This document shows, piece by piece, positions 26,941 through 35,987 of a stretch of DNA of 64,000 bases. Made by a program: the position numbers and the translations under genes. Source of the stretch: Candidatus Heimdallarchaeota archaeon (GTDB lineage: Archaea; Asgardarchaeota; Heimdallarchaeia; Heimdallarchaeales; Heimdallarchaeaceae). The notes beneath the pieces are model-generated. The model had not been told where the DNA came from and did not search any database. It was given only the letters and a program-made list of their open reading frames with translations. Location: the NCBI GenBank assembly GCA_030603365.1, contig JAUVXV010000015.1, forward strand, positions 1 to 64,000, given 5' to 3'. Positions within the stretch are counted from its first letter, which is position 1, and the number at the start of each line of letters is the position of its first letter.

Positions 26941-28032
26941 TTAATAAGACATTTTTTTCCTTTTTCTAAATATATCATATACTAAAACACTCAAAGACAT
27001 ACTTAGAACACTGATTAATAGAGTTATTCCAGAAGTTTCAGTAGTAGTATTTTCGCTGGTTTCAAATTGAATATCTATCTGCTCTGTTTTTACCAAAACA
27101 CCTTCATCAATACCTTCTACTCCAAAGAAACTATCTTTTAGTTCATAAGATTCCGTTTCTGCAAGTTTGTTTATTAGATTGAATTTTTCACTAACGGAGA
27201 ATTCATCACCAGAGTTGAAGTAAAACTCAAGATTAACAGGATCGCAGATGTTACTATATTTTGTAGCATATGTTCCTTCTTGATGTACTGCGTAGAGTAT
27301 GTTTGCACATTTAGAAACATTAAGATTTTCTTCAGCAGTTATTTCTCCAAGCATTTGGGTAGCTGTATCATATCTTAAGCATGGGTAATATCCATGTTCA
27401 ACATCATCTAGATTGAAGTTAGTTGAAACAAGAAAAGTAGAATTAATTCTGGTAAAAACCCATTGACCTGTTGCATTTACACTTACTACTACTGCATCAC
27501 CAGTACTATCCGCATAATGAAATTGACCACCCAAAGTACCTTCCCATTTGATATTCTGAAACCAAGAAATTACTTCCTCAACATTTTTACAATCCCACAA
27601 CACTTGAGCTAATGCATGTGGAGTATAAGGATACTGAGCACCTGGATCTAGATTCAATTGAACATCTGGGAGACCATTAGCATCGTAACACAGACCGAAT
27701 TCATTCATACCACCCTGTTCCCATCCATCAACTTCTGTGTAATTATTATTATCAAATCCAAAGAATACTGCTCCATAGATCTCTTTATCACCAAAATATT
27801 GTGTTGAAACATTTTGTGCAGGAATATACCAACGATAAGCATTATTCAGCTTATAATCCTCATTGTTTCCAAAATAAACTGTATCACCAATAGCTACAGT
27901 GAAAATTGTGCAAGAAGAAGCAATATGATTGTCAACTGGTATATCTGCTATGTTTTCAGAGAGAACTGGAGGAACGAATATAAGGCTAGATATCAAAATA
28001 AAGATGTAACAGAGGTTTTTACGATAAGACAT
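26941..28032 (-). CDS. Secreted Ntn-hydrolase, choloylglycine/linear-amide C-N hydrolase family
   Basis: A 363-residue exported enzyme. Residues 1-25 form a signal peptide (FILISSLIFVPPVLS). The probable nucleophile is the Cys in IASSCTIF near residue 41, followed by the family-typical FGNNEDY; processing must expose that Cys for activity. A C-terminal hydrophobic helix (about 335-352) and the tail FRKRKK anchor it. The family cleaves linear amides such as bile-salt conjugates, penicillin V and N-acyl amino acids. The substrate is unknown, but an outward-facing amidase is well supported. Confidence 0.82.
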   Translation of the reverse strand: MSYRKNLCYIFILISSLIFVPPVLSENIADIPVDNHIASSCTIFTVAIGDTVYFGNNEDYKLNNAYRWYIPAQNVSTQYFGDKEIYGAVFFGFDNNNYTEVDGWEQGGMNEFGLCYDANGLPDVQLNLDPGAQYPYTPHALAQVLWDCKNVEEVISWFQNIKWEGTLGGQFHYADSTGDAVVVSVNATGQWVFTRINSTFLVSTNFNLDDVEHGYYPCLRYDTATQMLGEITAEENLNVSKCANILYAVHQEGTYATKYSNICDPVNLEFYFNSGDEFSVSEKFNLINKLAETESYELKDSFFGVEGIDEGVLVKTEQIDIQFETSENTTTETSGITLLISVLSMSLSVLVYDIFRKRKKMSY

Positions 28033-28231
28033 TTCAGAGGTGAAATGAACATGGGTATTTATAACGGTTTACAAACAGTCTACACCATTTATGGGGATTT
28101 AAACCAACGTACTGAGTTGGTTTTACTATCACGTAGACATATTAGAAGTTTCTATTTTGAAAATCATTTTTATTTGCATAGGAGAGAATTAGTTAACAAT
28201 CTAGAATAAAAAAAGATAAAAGAAAATATTA

Positions 28232-30268
28232 TTAGTTAGTTTTTGGAATTTTTTTTCTTTTAAGAACGAAAACAAGAGTCATACATAGGATTGAGGGTAG
28301 AAACAGTAGATTGAGCATAGGACTTAATTCTGGAACAATTGGATGCACTGTTACAGTTACAGTATCTTGAGCACTATTTCCTGCAAGATCCATTACTATT
28401 ATCACATAAGTATATGTTCCTTCTGCTAAACCATCAACATCTATTATCATTGTTGTCCATAACCATTCTTCAGAATCTACTATCAAGGTTGAATCTTCAT
28501 AAATTGTGTAAGTAGATGGATTCATATCTGTAGCAACCCAGCTTATGACATTACCAGTATCACCTATAGTATATCCAAAATCTGCAACATCAGAAATATC
28601 CGGATTAAGAAAATCAATAGTTGTTTCTAGAAGAATCCCTTCCATAAGACCAGGCATTTGGAAATAATATAAAAGATTTGAGCTTTTCTCGACATAGAGA
28701 AGCATCGTACCCGAAATATCTTCTAATGTCCAAACTTCTGTATATTCCCATGCTGTACTTCCATTCACTGTTAGAATATGTATCCAAGGTACCCATGATG
28801 TTTTATCTCCTATAACTGAACTGGGTAGTAAGCTACTAAATGCGAAGAAATGACCATGTTCAAAAGCACCAAAATCATCCATTGATACGTAACCATTTAG
28901 TACATTAACGGTCAACCAAAATTCATCAAGCATTATTGTACCACCAGCATCATATTGGTGGATAATGAAATGAGTCAGCATTTCAAAGGTTGAGAGCCAG
29001 GTAGTGAATGTAAAGTTGTAGTCATAGGTTTGTACATATTGTAAATCCAAGAATCTATATCTTAAAATGTCACCTTCCTTGAGATATACATTGGGAATAA
29101 CATTAATAGAATTGATATCAACAGTATCAGAAGCCATAGACATATCAGAATAATATGCTAAAAGATAGATTGTGTTTGTTCCATTTTCAAATACAGGAAC
29201 AATAAATTCGTTAGGTCCACCATATATGGTAACTGTAGTTATATATTCAGCATTAACATATACATCAATTGTTTCCAATTCATGTGGTTCACTAGCATCG
29301 AATCCTATAAGAACTGATCCGCCTTCAACTGTTTGACTGTCAGAAGGATAAAGGATATTAAGTGTGTGAACAATTGGCTCTAGATAGAGCATCAAATATT
29401 CTCCTTCACCATCATAATCAATGATAACATAAGATTCATTGTATTCATAGCCACTGGCTTCAGCTTCAATCCTGTAACCACTAACACCAAGACCAGTAAA
29501 ATTATAGAAACCAGAAATATCTGTATAACCCATATCTACGAAGTTATCATATTCATCGTATAACCGAACCTCAGCACCTTCAATAGGATTGTGTTTATCA
29601 TTGTTGTATACATATGTATCGATAAATCCATCACCAGGTACAAAACTTGGTGGGAGAAAGATTGTTATAGATTCTCCTTCGCCATCATAGTCAATGGTAA
29701 CATAGGCTTCGTTCCACTCATAGTCAGCAGCATTAGCTTCAATGATGTAAGTAGCAGCACCAAGACCAGTGAAATTGTAGAAACCATCAACATTTGTAAG
29801 CCCACCTGTTATCCAATACCAGTCGTCATTAAATAGATCAACATATGCATCTTCAATAGGGGCAAGAGTATCCATACCATAGACATAAACATCGATGAAA
29901 CCAGTACCAGGTATGAAAATTGGATCAAGATAGAATAGCCAATACTCTCCTTCGCCATCATAATCAATAGTAATATAAGTATTATCCCATACATAGCCAT
30001 CAGCAGAAGCGGAAACAATGTAAGTAGCAGCACCAATACCGGTGAGATTATAGAAACCATCAACATTTGTATATCCTCCTGTTATTCTATAATAATTTAA
30101 ACTGAATAAGTCAACTTCTGCACCTTCAATACATAGATGAGTATCAACAAGTTCAATTAATCCTCTTTCATCGACTTCTAAATTCAAAGATTGAGGAATA
30201 ATAGCCATTCTTCTCTTTAGACACAAATTGCAGCTGTATGTAATAACTGATTGCTTATTTAGTGTCAT
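28232..30268 (-). CDS. Surface protein with tandem carboxypeptidase-D-like repeats
   Basis: A 678-residue protein. Residues about 40-310 hold three tandem repeats of about 87 residues, each with IEGAEVxLF, TNVDGFYNFTGLG, ATYIIEA and YVTIDYDGEGE, the pattern of carboxypeptidase regulatory-like (transthyretin-fold) domains. An Ig-like part follows (PSDSQTVEGGSV), then a long unassigned region, a second Ig-like domain, and a C-terminal helix with tail KRKK preceded by VPELSP. No signal peptide is visible at the N-terminus (ATG 30268, or the Met about 20 codons later), so the 5' end may be missing. Its C-terminal module is almost identical to that of the subtilase at 38204. Confidence 0.8.
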   Translation of the reverse strand: MTLNKQSVITYSCNLCLKRRMAIIPQSLNLEVDERGLIELVDTHLCIEGAEVDLFSLNYYRITGGYTNVDGFYNLTGIGAATYIVSASADGYVWDNTYITIDYDGEGEYWLFYLDPIFIPGTGFIDVYVYGMDTLAPIEDAYVDLFNDDWYWITGGLTNVDGFYNFTGLGAATYIIEANAADYEWNEAYVTIDYDGEGESITIFLPPSFVPGDGFIDTYVYNNDKHNPIEGAEVRLYDEYDNFVDMGYTDISGFYNFTGLGVSGYRIEAEASGYEYNESYVIIDYDGEGEYLMLYLEPIVHTLNILYPSDSQTVEGGSVLIGFDASEPHELETIDVYVNAEYITTVTIYGGPNEFIVPVFENGTNTIYLLAYYSDMSMASDTVDINSINVIPNVYLKEGDILRYRFLDLQYVQTYDYNFTFTTWLSTFEMLTHFIIHQYDAGGTIMLDEFWLTVNVLNGYVSMDDFGAFEHGHFFAFSSLLPSSVIGDKTSWVPWIHILTVNGSTAWEYTEVWTLEDISGTMLLYVEKSSNLLYYFQMPGLMEGILLETTIDFLNPDISDVADFGYTIGDTGNVISWVATDMNPSTYTIYEDSTLIVDSEEWLWTTMIIDVDGLAEGTYTYVIIVMDLAGNSAQDTVTVTVHPIVPELSPMLNLLFLPSILCMTLVFVLKRKKIPKTN
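29380..30150 (-). repeat. Three tandem coding repeats of about 260 bp
   Basis: Direct repeats inside the surface protein gene. The encoded core GFYNxTGxG recurs three times, and IDYDGEGE three times, at intervals of about 87 codons. Units two and three are closest to each other, suggesting expansion by unequal crossover. Confidence 0.7.
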
Positions 30269-30482
30269 CAAGATCTACATTCCTATATCTATTTATCTAA
30301 TCTGAAAAAGGATACAAATAAATCTTTTTTCTTAGTACTAATGCAGTTCATATCTAGAGTATAACAGAGGCTAGAAAATACATTTAAAAAAATCTAGAGA
30401 GAGCGTAAAAAATTGCTACAAAGGTAACTAAAAAATCTGCCTGCTAATCATGCAAAATTGTGAATTAAGAAAAAGGAGAATG

Positions 30483-31343
30483 TTATCTGAATGAAGGTAT
30501 AACATCCTTAGCAAACTTAGTCATAAGATCTATACTATCTTCCCTATTACCAAAAGATGGCATATAGTATTTGGCACCTGATTCAACCGCTAATTCTACC
30601 ATTTTCATGAATTTATCGATTTCTGTTGCTTGAGGTCCCATCATTGTTCCAGACATGAAAGCTATCTTGTCTTCTCTGTTTGAATTTCTTGCAGACTTCA
30701 AGACTCTTTTTCTTCCTTCTATAACTGCTTCAGGTCCACCCCAAGGAGGGATGAAAACAATATCACCATATTTACCAGCAAGTGAAAGCATTCGCTTTCC
30801 TGATCCACCAAATAGAAGTTTGGGATAGGGTTTTTGTACCGGTTTGGGTTCCAAAACTGCATCTATTGCTTTGTAGTATTCTCCTTCGAAGTTAACTTTG
30901 TCTTCAGTCCAGAGTTTTATCATTAATTCCAAACCTTCTTTGGTTTTGTCTACTCTAACCTTAGGTGTATTCCATTCACTGTATCCATCAAACTCCTCTT
31001 GAGCCCAACCAGCACCAACTCCAAAAATAACTCTACCATGTGAGAGATTATCAAGAGCTGCAACAATTTTTGCCATAATACCGGGAGGTCGAAAGGGTAT
31101 GGGGGTAACAAGTGTACCCAATTTGATTTGTTCAGTTTTTGCTAATAGATGAGTCAAAGTAATCCACGTTTCCAATGTAACGAAACGGTCGGGACGTGAC
31201 ATTCTTCCCCCCATAGTCCCCCACATGTAATGATCAGGCATTAAAGCCCCATCATAACCTAGTTGATCAGCTTGAATTATCAACTGTTCTGCAATTTGAT
31301 AATCATTAAACCAATTGCCTATTCCACCAAGTAAGAATTGCAT
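30483..31343 (-). CDS. Luciferase-like (LLM) F420/FMN-dependent oxidoreductase
   Basis: A 286-residue TIM-barrel oxidoreductase of the luciferase-like group. Family features are the N-terminal ADQLGYDGALMPDHY segment, KLGTLVTPIPFRPP, HGRVIFGVGAGWAQEEF near 105, and the later KPYPKLLFGGSGKRML. In archaea most members use F420. The substrate is unknown. It lies convergent to nothing close and stands alone. Confidence 0.88.
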   Translation of the reverse strand: MQFLLGGIGNWFNDYQIAEQLIIQADQLGYDGALMPDHYMWGTMGGRMSRPDRFVTLETWITLTHLLAKTEQIKLGTLVTPIPFRPPGIMAKIVAALDNLSHGRVIFGVGAGWAQEEFDGYSEWNTPKVRVDKTKEGLELMIKLWTEDKVNFEGEYYKAIDAVLEPKPVQKPYPKLLFGGSGKRMLSLAGKYGDIVFIPPWGGPEAVIEGRKRVLKSARNSNREDKIAFMSGTMMGPQATEIDKFMKMVELAVESGAKYYMPSFGNREDSIDLMTKFAKDVIPSFR

Positions 31344-31480
31344 ATTTATCTAAATAATTTTTTAGTATTGCTTATTTATAAAGAATATCCAATATCGAAA
31401 AGTCAACACATTAAAGAAATTCTTTCTGCTATTTTGGGGGGATAAGCTTTTTCAGTAGGAGTTTAAATTAATCTTTAACA

Positions 31481-32416
31481 ATGAAAAAGAAAGTACTTAT
31501 TCTGACACTTCTGATTAGTATTAGTTTTACTTTTCAAGGAAATATAATTGTATCTAGTCTCACTACTCAAATGATAGAAGACATCTCATTGAACAGTTCC
31601 TCAGGATTAGTTGCTTATTGGAGTTTTAACAGTTCGTCAGGTACAGAAGCTGTCGAACCAATAAACGAATTCAATGGATTGGTTTCAGGAGCAAATTGGA
31701 TACCAGGAGTATATGGGAATGCACTAGATTTCGATGGTGAGGATGATTTTGTTAATATCACTCAAAGTGCTATATCCACTTTGGGGACTCTTGATCAGGG
31801 AACTATTGCATTTTGGTTCAATTATCAATATAACCTTGATTCACAAGAGATTCAACCATTATTCTACTTTGGAATTGAAGATGAAAAAGAAACAGACAAT
31901 ATGTTGATAATTGAGGTAGGTCATGCTAATTCAGTAAATGAACGATTGTATGTAACATGGGTAGTTAGTGGAGGAATTCCTATATGTTATGATACAGGAA
32001 TGAATCTACAAGAGAATGCTTGGTATCATTTTGCGGTAGTTGTAGGTCCTTCAGGAAACACCGGATATCTTAATGGAACTGAGATAGTATCTCGACACTA
32101 CAATTTTGGGGATGCAGATCAAACACACTTTCTATCATCCATTTCTGTTCAAGATCAACTTACTTTTGGATATGGAAAAACAGCAGATGGTAAGAGTCCT
32201 AATTTTCTACATTTTCAAGGAAAAATAGATGAGGTTTGTATATATGATAGACCACTTTCAGGAGAAGAAATTACTGAGCTTATGGAATATGGTTTAACTT
32301 ACAGCATTCCTGAAAATGAAACAACCATTTTTTTACCATTTATGTTCGTTTTGATTCCATTGGTTTATTTGGCTGAAAGAAAGAGAAAAGATAGAACTTA
32401 CAAAGAAAAAAACTGA
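31481..32416 (+). CDS. Secreted LamG-domain protein, membrane anchored
   Basis: A 311-residue exported protein with a signal peptide (1-28). A concanavalin A/LamG-type domain spans about 40-265: LVAYWSFNSSSGTE, then GALDFDGEDDFVNI, TIAFWFNY, AWYHFAVVVGPSGNTGYLNG and GKIDEVCIYDRPLSGEEI, a textbook LamG profile. A C-terminal helix with the tail ERKRKDR anchors it. It probably binds a carbohydrate or another surface protein. Confidence 0.85.
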   Translation: MKKKVLILTLLISISFTFQGNIIVSSLTTQMIEDISLNSSSGLVAYWSFNSSSGTEAVEPINEFNGLVSGANWIPGVYGNALDFDGEDDFVNITQSAISTLGTLDQGTIAFWFNYQYNLDSQEIQPLFYFGIEDEKETDNMLIIEVGHANSVNERLYVTWVVSGGIPICYDTGMNLQENAWYHFAVVVGPSGNTGYLNGTEIVSRHYNFGDADQTHFLSSISVQDQLTFGYGKTADGKSPNFLHFQGKIDEVCIYDRPLSGEEITELMEYGLTYSIPENETTIFLPFMFVLIPLVYLAERKRKDRTYKEKN

Positions 32417-32463
32417 AAATAAATCTTCTAAGCTAGAATTCTATGATTTTGATCAGACTATTT

Positions 32464-33837
32464 TTAGTAAGGAGATACGAAAATCCCACTCCCTTTTTCA
32501 GTTAAGAACTGTCCCTCATCATAAACTATTCTTCCTCCAATAATTGTTTTTTCTATTCTACCTTGTAGTTTCCATCCATCAAAAATAGTAATTTTCTGTT
32601 TTGTGAACATATTCTCGTTTTTGAGAGCATATTCGTTTTTCATGTCAACTATTATCAAATCTGCATCAGAACCTAAGGAAATTGTTCCTTTTCTAGGATA
32701 AATTCCAAATCTTTTTGCAGGATTCGACGAAGTCACTTCTACATATTTGGCCAAAGATAGTTTCTTCCTATTTACTGCATTGAGTAATAAAGGAAGCATT
32801 GTTTCTAAACCAGGAGTTCCAGATCCTACACTAAAAATCCCTTTCTCTTCATCCTTCACTTCTTTCTCTTCATGACTGTAAGGTGAATGATCTGATGCTA
32901 CAATATCTATTGTTCCATCATTTAATGCAATCCATGCTGCTTCCCTATGGTCCTTAGATCTTATTGGAGGATCAATTTTTGCCCATGAACCTATTTCTGT
33001 TGCTTCTTTGGATGTTAAAAACAAGTGATGAGGAGTAATCTCACACGTTACATCCCAATCTTTTTGTTTTACTGTTTTGATGAAAGCAAATGCATTCTTC
33101 GAGCTCATATGTACAAGATTTAATTTCACGTTAGCATGGTTTGCTAGAACCATAGCTCTCATACAAGCCTCATCTTCTGCAATTGCAGGACGAGAATCAG
33201 TATGAGCTTGGAAGTCAAGCTTCCCATTAGATATTTGTCTATTGATTTCTTCTTGAATAATAGAATCGTTCTCTGCATGGATACTACTTACTAAACCTAC
33301 TTCAGCAATTTTTGAGAATATTTTCAGAAGATAAGAATCATTTTTAGCAGAAAGGTCTTTGAGTTCGTACATCTCTTCTGGTGCATCCAACATGAAAGTT
33401 TTGAAAGCTATTGCTCCTTTAGAAACTAACTCATCTATTGAATTTATGTTACTATATCCAGCAGATCCAATTAGTCCAAAATCTACCAGACTTTTTGCTT
33501 TCATTTCTTTCAGTTGTATATCAAATGATTCTATTGCTGACTTACCTCTGATTCCCATTGGCATTTCTAAGATAGTCGTAATCCCTCCAGAGGAAGCTGC
33601 TTGAGTTCCAGTATAGAAATCTTCTCTATGTGAAAATTCTAAATCTAAAATGTGTGAATGGACATCTATTCCCCCTGGTAGAATCAAACGATTTTCCGCG
33701 TCAATGGTCTTATCAGCTGTAGGAAGAGTATTTGTCTTACCAATTGCTACTATTTTCCCATGATCTAAACTTAGGCCAGTTTCAATCAGTTCTTTTTCTA
33801 CAAACACTTTTCCATTTGTAATATTCAAATCAACCAT
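32464..33837 (-). CDS. Dihydropyrimidinase/hydantoinase/allantoinase-family cyclic amidohydrolase
   Basis: A 457-residue binuclear metal hydrolase that opens cyclic ureides. The first metal motif is DVHSH near residue 58, the probable carbamylated Lys is in AFKTFM near 144, later His ligands are in SIHAEND and NLVHMSS, and the final Asp is in ASDHSPY near 310. The family includes dihydroorotase, but the neighbours (hydantoin racemase-like protein, class III aminotransferase, PLP decarboxylase) favour a hydantoinase or dihydropyrimidinase role over pyrimidine synthesis. Confidence 0.88.
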   Translation of the reverse strand: MVDLNITNGKVFVEKELIETGLSLDHGKIVAIGKTNTLPTADKTIDAENRLILPGGIDVHSHILDLEFSHREDFYTGTQAASSGGITTILEMPMGIRGKSAIESFDIQLKEMKAKSLVDFGLIGSAGYSNINSIDELVSKGAIAFKTFMLDAPEEMYELKDLSAKNDSYLLKIFSKIAEVGLVSSIHAENDSIIQEEINRQISNGKLDFQAHTDSRPAIAEDEACMRAMVLANHANVKLNLVHMSSKNAFAFIKTVKQKDWDVTCEITPHHLFLTSKEATEIGSWAKIDPPIRSKDHREAAWIALNDGTIDIVASDHSPYSHEEKEVKDEEKGIFSVGSGTPGLETMLPLLLNAVNRKKLSLAKYVEVTSSNPAKRFGIYPRKGTISLGSDADLIIVDMKNEYALKNENMFTKQKITIFDGWKLQGRIEKTIIGGRIVYDEGQFLTEKGSGIFVSPY

Positions 33838-33924
33838 TTTACTTCTATCCAGTTGCTATTTACAGTACTTTTATTTTTAAGTAGTATAATATATCTTTAA
33901 ATCTTCGTGAGGATTGAATAAATT

Positions 33925-35310
33925 ATGCAAAACAAAGATGAAGCAATCATTTTTTCAGGTGCAACTCCAAATAAAGTAAAGGAAGATTTACAACCGCTTG
34001 TGAATTTTCAGGAAGAAGGAATTTCACTTGATAAACTCAAACACATATTGAAAGAAAGATTGCTTCCTCATTTAATGAAGTACAATCATCCTGGATTTCT
34101 ATCTATGTTCAATGATGTTCCAGAAGAAGGTGCTAAGCTGGGTGCAGAAGTAGCTCTAGAATTCAATCAGGGTGTAACAGATTGGTATGTTTCACCAGGT
34201 GGAGCTATGTTGGAAGAATTATGTATCCAAGCTCTTTGTTCATTATTTGGTTTAGGTTCAGAATCAGATGGTACCTTCATGTATTCAGGTACTTATGCAA
34301 ATCAAGAAGCGTTGTATCTTGCACTTCATTGGAAAGCTGAACAAGAAGGATTTGACTTTTCACAAGAGGGTTTGAAAGGATTTAAACATCCTGAAAGACT
34401 AGTAGTGTTGACCTCAGCTGATGCACATTTTTCACTCAAACATGCGGTTAGAATGTTGGGATTGGGAGATAAGAATCTTCTAACATTGAATGTAGATGAA
34501 AATAGAAGAATAGATATTCTTCAAATGCAAAAAGAAGTTGATAAATTACAGGAAAATCATGATATTTTTTGTGTAGTAGCAACTACAGGAACTACATCAA
34601 CAGGTTCAATTGATAATGTGCAGCAGATTTCAAGCTTATGTCAAAAGATAAGTGCTTGGTTACATGTAGATGGAGCTTATGGTTTGGCATATTCTTTGGT
34701 TCCTGAATATAGAGAAAGGTTCGCAGGGATAGAATCAGCAGATTCAGTGTCATGGGATCCTCACAAACAATTTGGAACTCCTATACCAAATTCCATTCTT
34801 TTTGTACGACATAAAGAGGATTTTAATAGAATGGCTTTACGAAGTGATTACATTTATCGTGAAGGAGAAGATGTCCCAAGCCCAGGATTGAAATCACCTC
34901 CATCAACAAGACCATTTTCAGCACTTCCATTGGTTACTTCTATTAGATATCAAGGAATAACAAAAATCCAAGAAAGACTTAGATCACCTATTCAAGCTAT
35001 AGAATCCATATATAATAAACTAAAAACTGATTCAGAAATTGAATTGTGTAATGAACCTGAAACAGGGATAATTTGTTTTCGAATTATTAATACTCAAGTT
35101 CCATCCATTCAGATGAATCAATTTCACAAACTAATTTATGATGAAGTTATATCTACTGGAAAGCATTCTATTTCTTTTACCAAATTAGGAGATACAGCTG
35201 TTCTCAGATTGGTTGCAATTACACCAACTACAGCAGAAATTTTAATGAAAACTATTACCTATGTCAAGGAGAAAGCTATATCTATAATCAATAGAGGAGA
35301 ATTACAATAA
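33925..35310 (+). CDS. PLP-dependent group II decarboxylase
   Basis: A 461-residue amino acid decarboxylase of the aromatic/glutamate decarboxylase fold. The N-terminal HPGFLSMF segment, the FMYSGTYANQEAL loop, the DGAYG motif with the Asp that pairs with the pyridine nitrogen, and the PLP lysine in SWDPHKQFG (about residue 282) are all present. The substrate amino acid cannot be read from the sequence. Its stop overlaps the start of the racemase gene (TAATG), so the two are coupled. Confidence 0.88.
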   Translation: MQNKDEAIIFSGATPNKVKEDLQPLVNFQEEGISLDKLKHILKERLLPHLMKYNHPGFLSMFNDVPEEGAKLGAEVALEFNQGVTDWYVSPGGAMLEELCIQALCSLFGLGSESDGTFMYSGTYANQEALYLALHWKAEQEGFDFSQEGLKGFKHPERLVVLTSADAHFSLKHAVRMLGLGDKNLLTLNVDENRRIDILQMQKEVDKLQENHDIFCVVATTGTTSTGSIDNVQQISSLCQKISAWLHVDGAYGLAYSLVPEYRERFAGIESADSVSWDPHKQFGTPIPNSILFVRHKEDFNRMALRSDYIYREGEDVPSPGLKSPPSTRPFSALPLVTSIRYQGITKIQERLRSPIQAIESIYNKLKTDSEIELCNEPETGIICFRIINTQVPSIQMNQFHKLIYDEVISTGKHSISFTKLGDTAVLRLVAITPTTAEILMKTITYVKEKAISIINRGELQ

Positions 35311-35981
35311 TGAAGATACTAATCATCAATCCAAACAGTGACTTGGAAATGACTCAAGCAATTCAAGAAACAGCTGATGCCTTTGTAGATAGTAAAGTAC
35401 AAGTTATTTGCAAGCATACACCTGATGCACCAAAGTTCATTGAAACATATGAAGATCAGGTTAAAGCAGCACCTGGAATGATAAAATTAACCAGAGAAAA
35501 TGAGCAAGAGTTTGATGGATTTATAATTGCATGTCATTGTGATCCCAATCTAGATACATTGAAAGAGATAACGAAAAAACCTGTTGTGGGGATAGGAGAA
35601 GCATCCATGAAATTAGCTTCAATGTTAGGACATAGTTTTTCTGTTATTTCTATGACTGAGCAATCTATACCCAATAAAGAGGCTTTAATCAGGAAATATC
35701 ATCTTCAAGATGCTTTGGCTTCTGTGAGATCTCCAGATGAGAAACATAAAAACCTGCGTGATGAAGAGAAGTATTTTGAAACAGCTAAGCTTGCTATTGA
35801 GCAAGATAAAGCTGAAGTGATCGTTTTAGGTTGTGCAGGAATGACAGGATTAGATAAAAATCTGGAAAAGAAGCTTGGAGTTCCAGTTCTAGATGGAGTT
35901 ATATGTGCGCTAATTATCCTAACGGGTTTAGTTACATATGGAATCTCAACAAGTAAAATAAGAAGATATAACTCTTCATAG
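35310..35981 (+). CDS. Asp/Glu/hydantoin racemase-family protein
   Basis: A 223-residue two-Cys racemase. It starts with MKILIINPNSD, as hydantoin racemases do. The catalytic cysteines are Cys75 in IIACHCDPN and Cys176 in VLGCAGMTG. It is translationally coupled to the decarboxylase (1-nt overlap) and lies near a hydantoinase, which supports racemisation of a hydantoin or of an amino acid derived from one. Confidence 0.88.
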   Translation: MKILIINPNSDLEMTQAIQETADAFVDSKVQVICKHTPDAPKFIETYEDQVKAAPGMIKLTRENEQEFDGFIIACHCDPNLDTLKEITKKPVVGIGEASMKLASMLGHSFSVISMTEQSIPNKEALIRKYHLQDALASVRSPDEKHKNLRDEEKYFETAKLAIEQDKAEVIVLGCAGMTGLDKNLEKKLGVPVLDGVICALIILTGLVTYGISTSKIRRYNSS

Positions 35982-35987
35982 CATCTT

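Noticed and set aside
27814..28209. Plus-strand open frame of 131 codons
   Set aside because: It is largely antisense to the Ntn amidase gene, and the part outside it is AT-rich promoter-like DNA with no family resemblance.
32464..33837. Dihydroorotase of pyrimidine synthesis
   Set aside because: No other pyr genes are nearby, whereas a hydantoin racemase and an aminotransferase are; a biosynthetic role is still not excluded.
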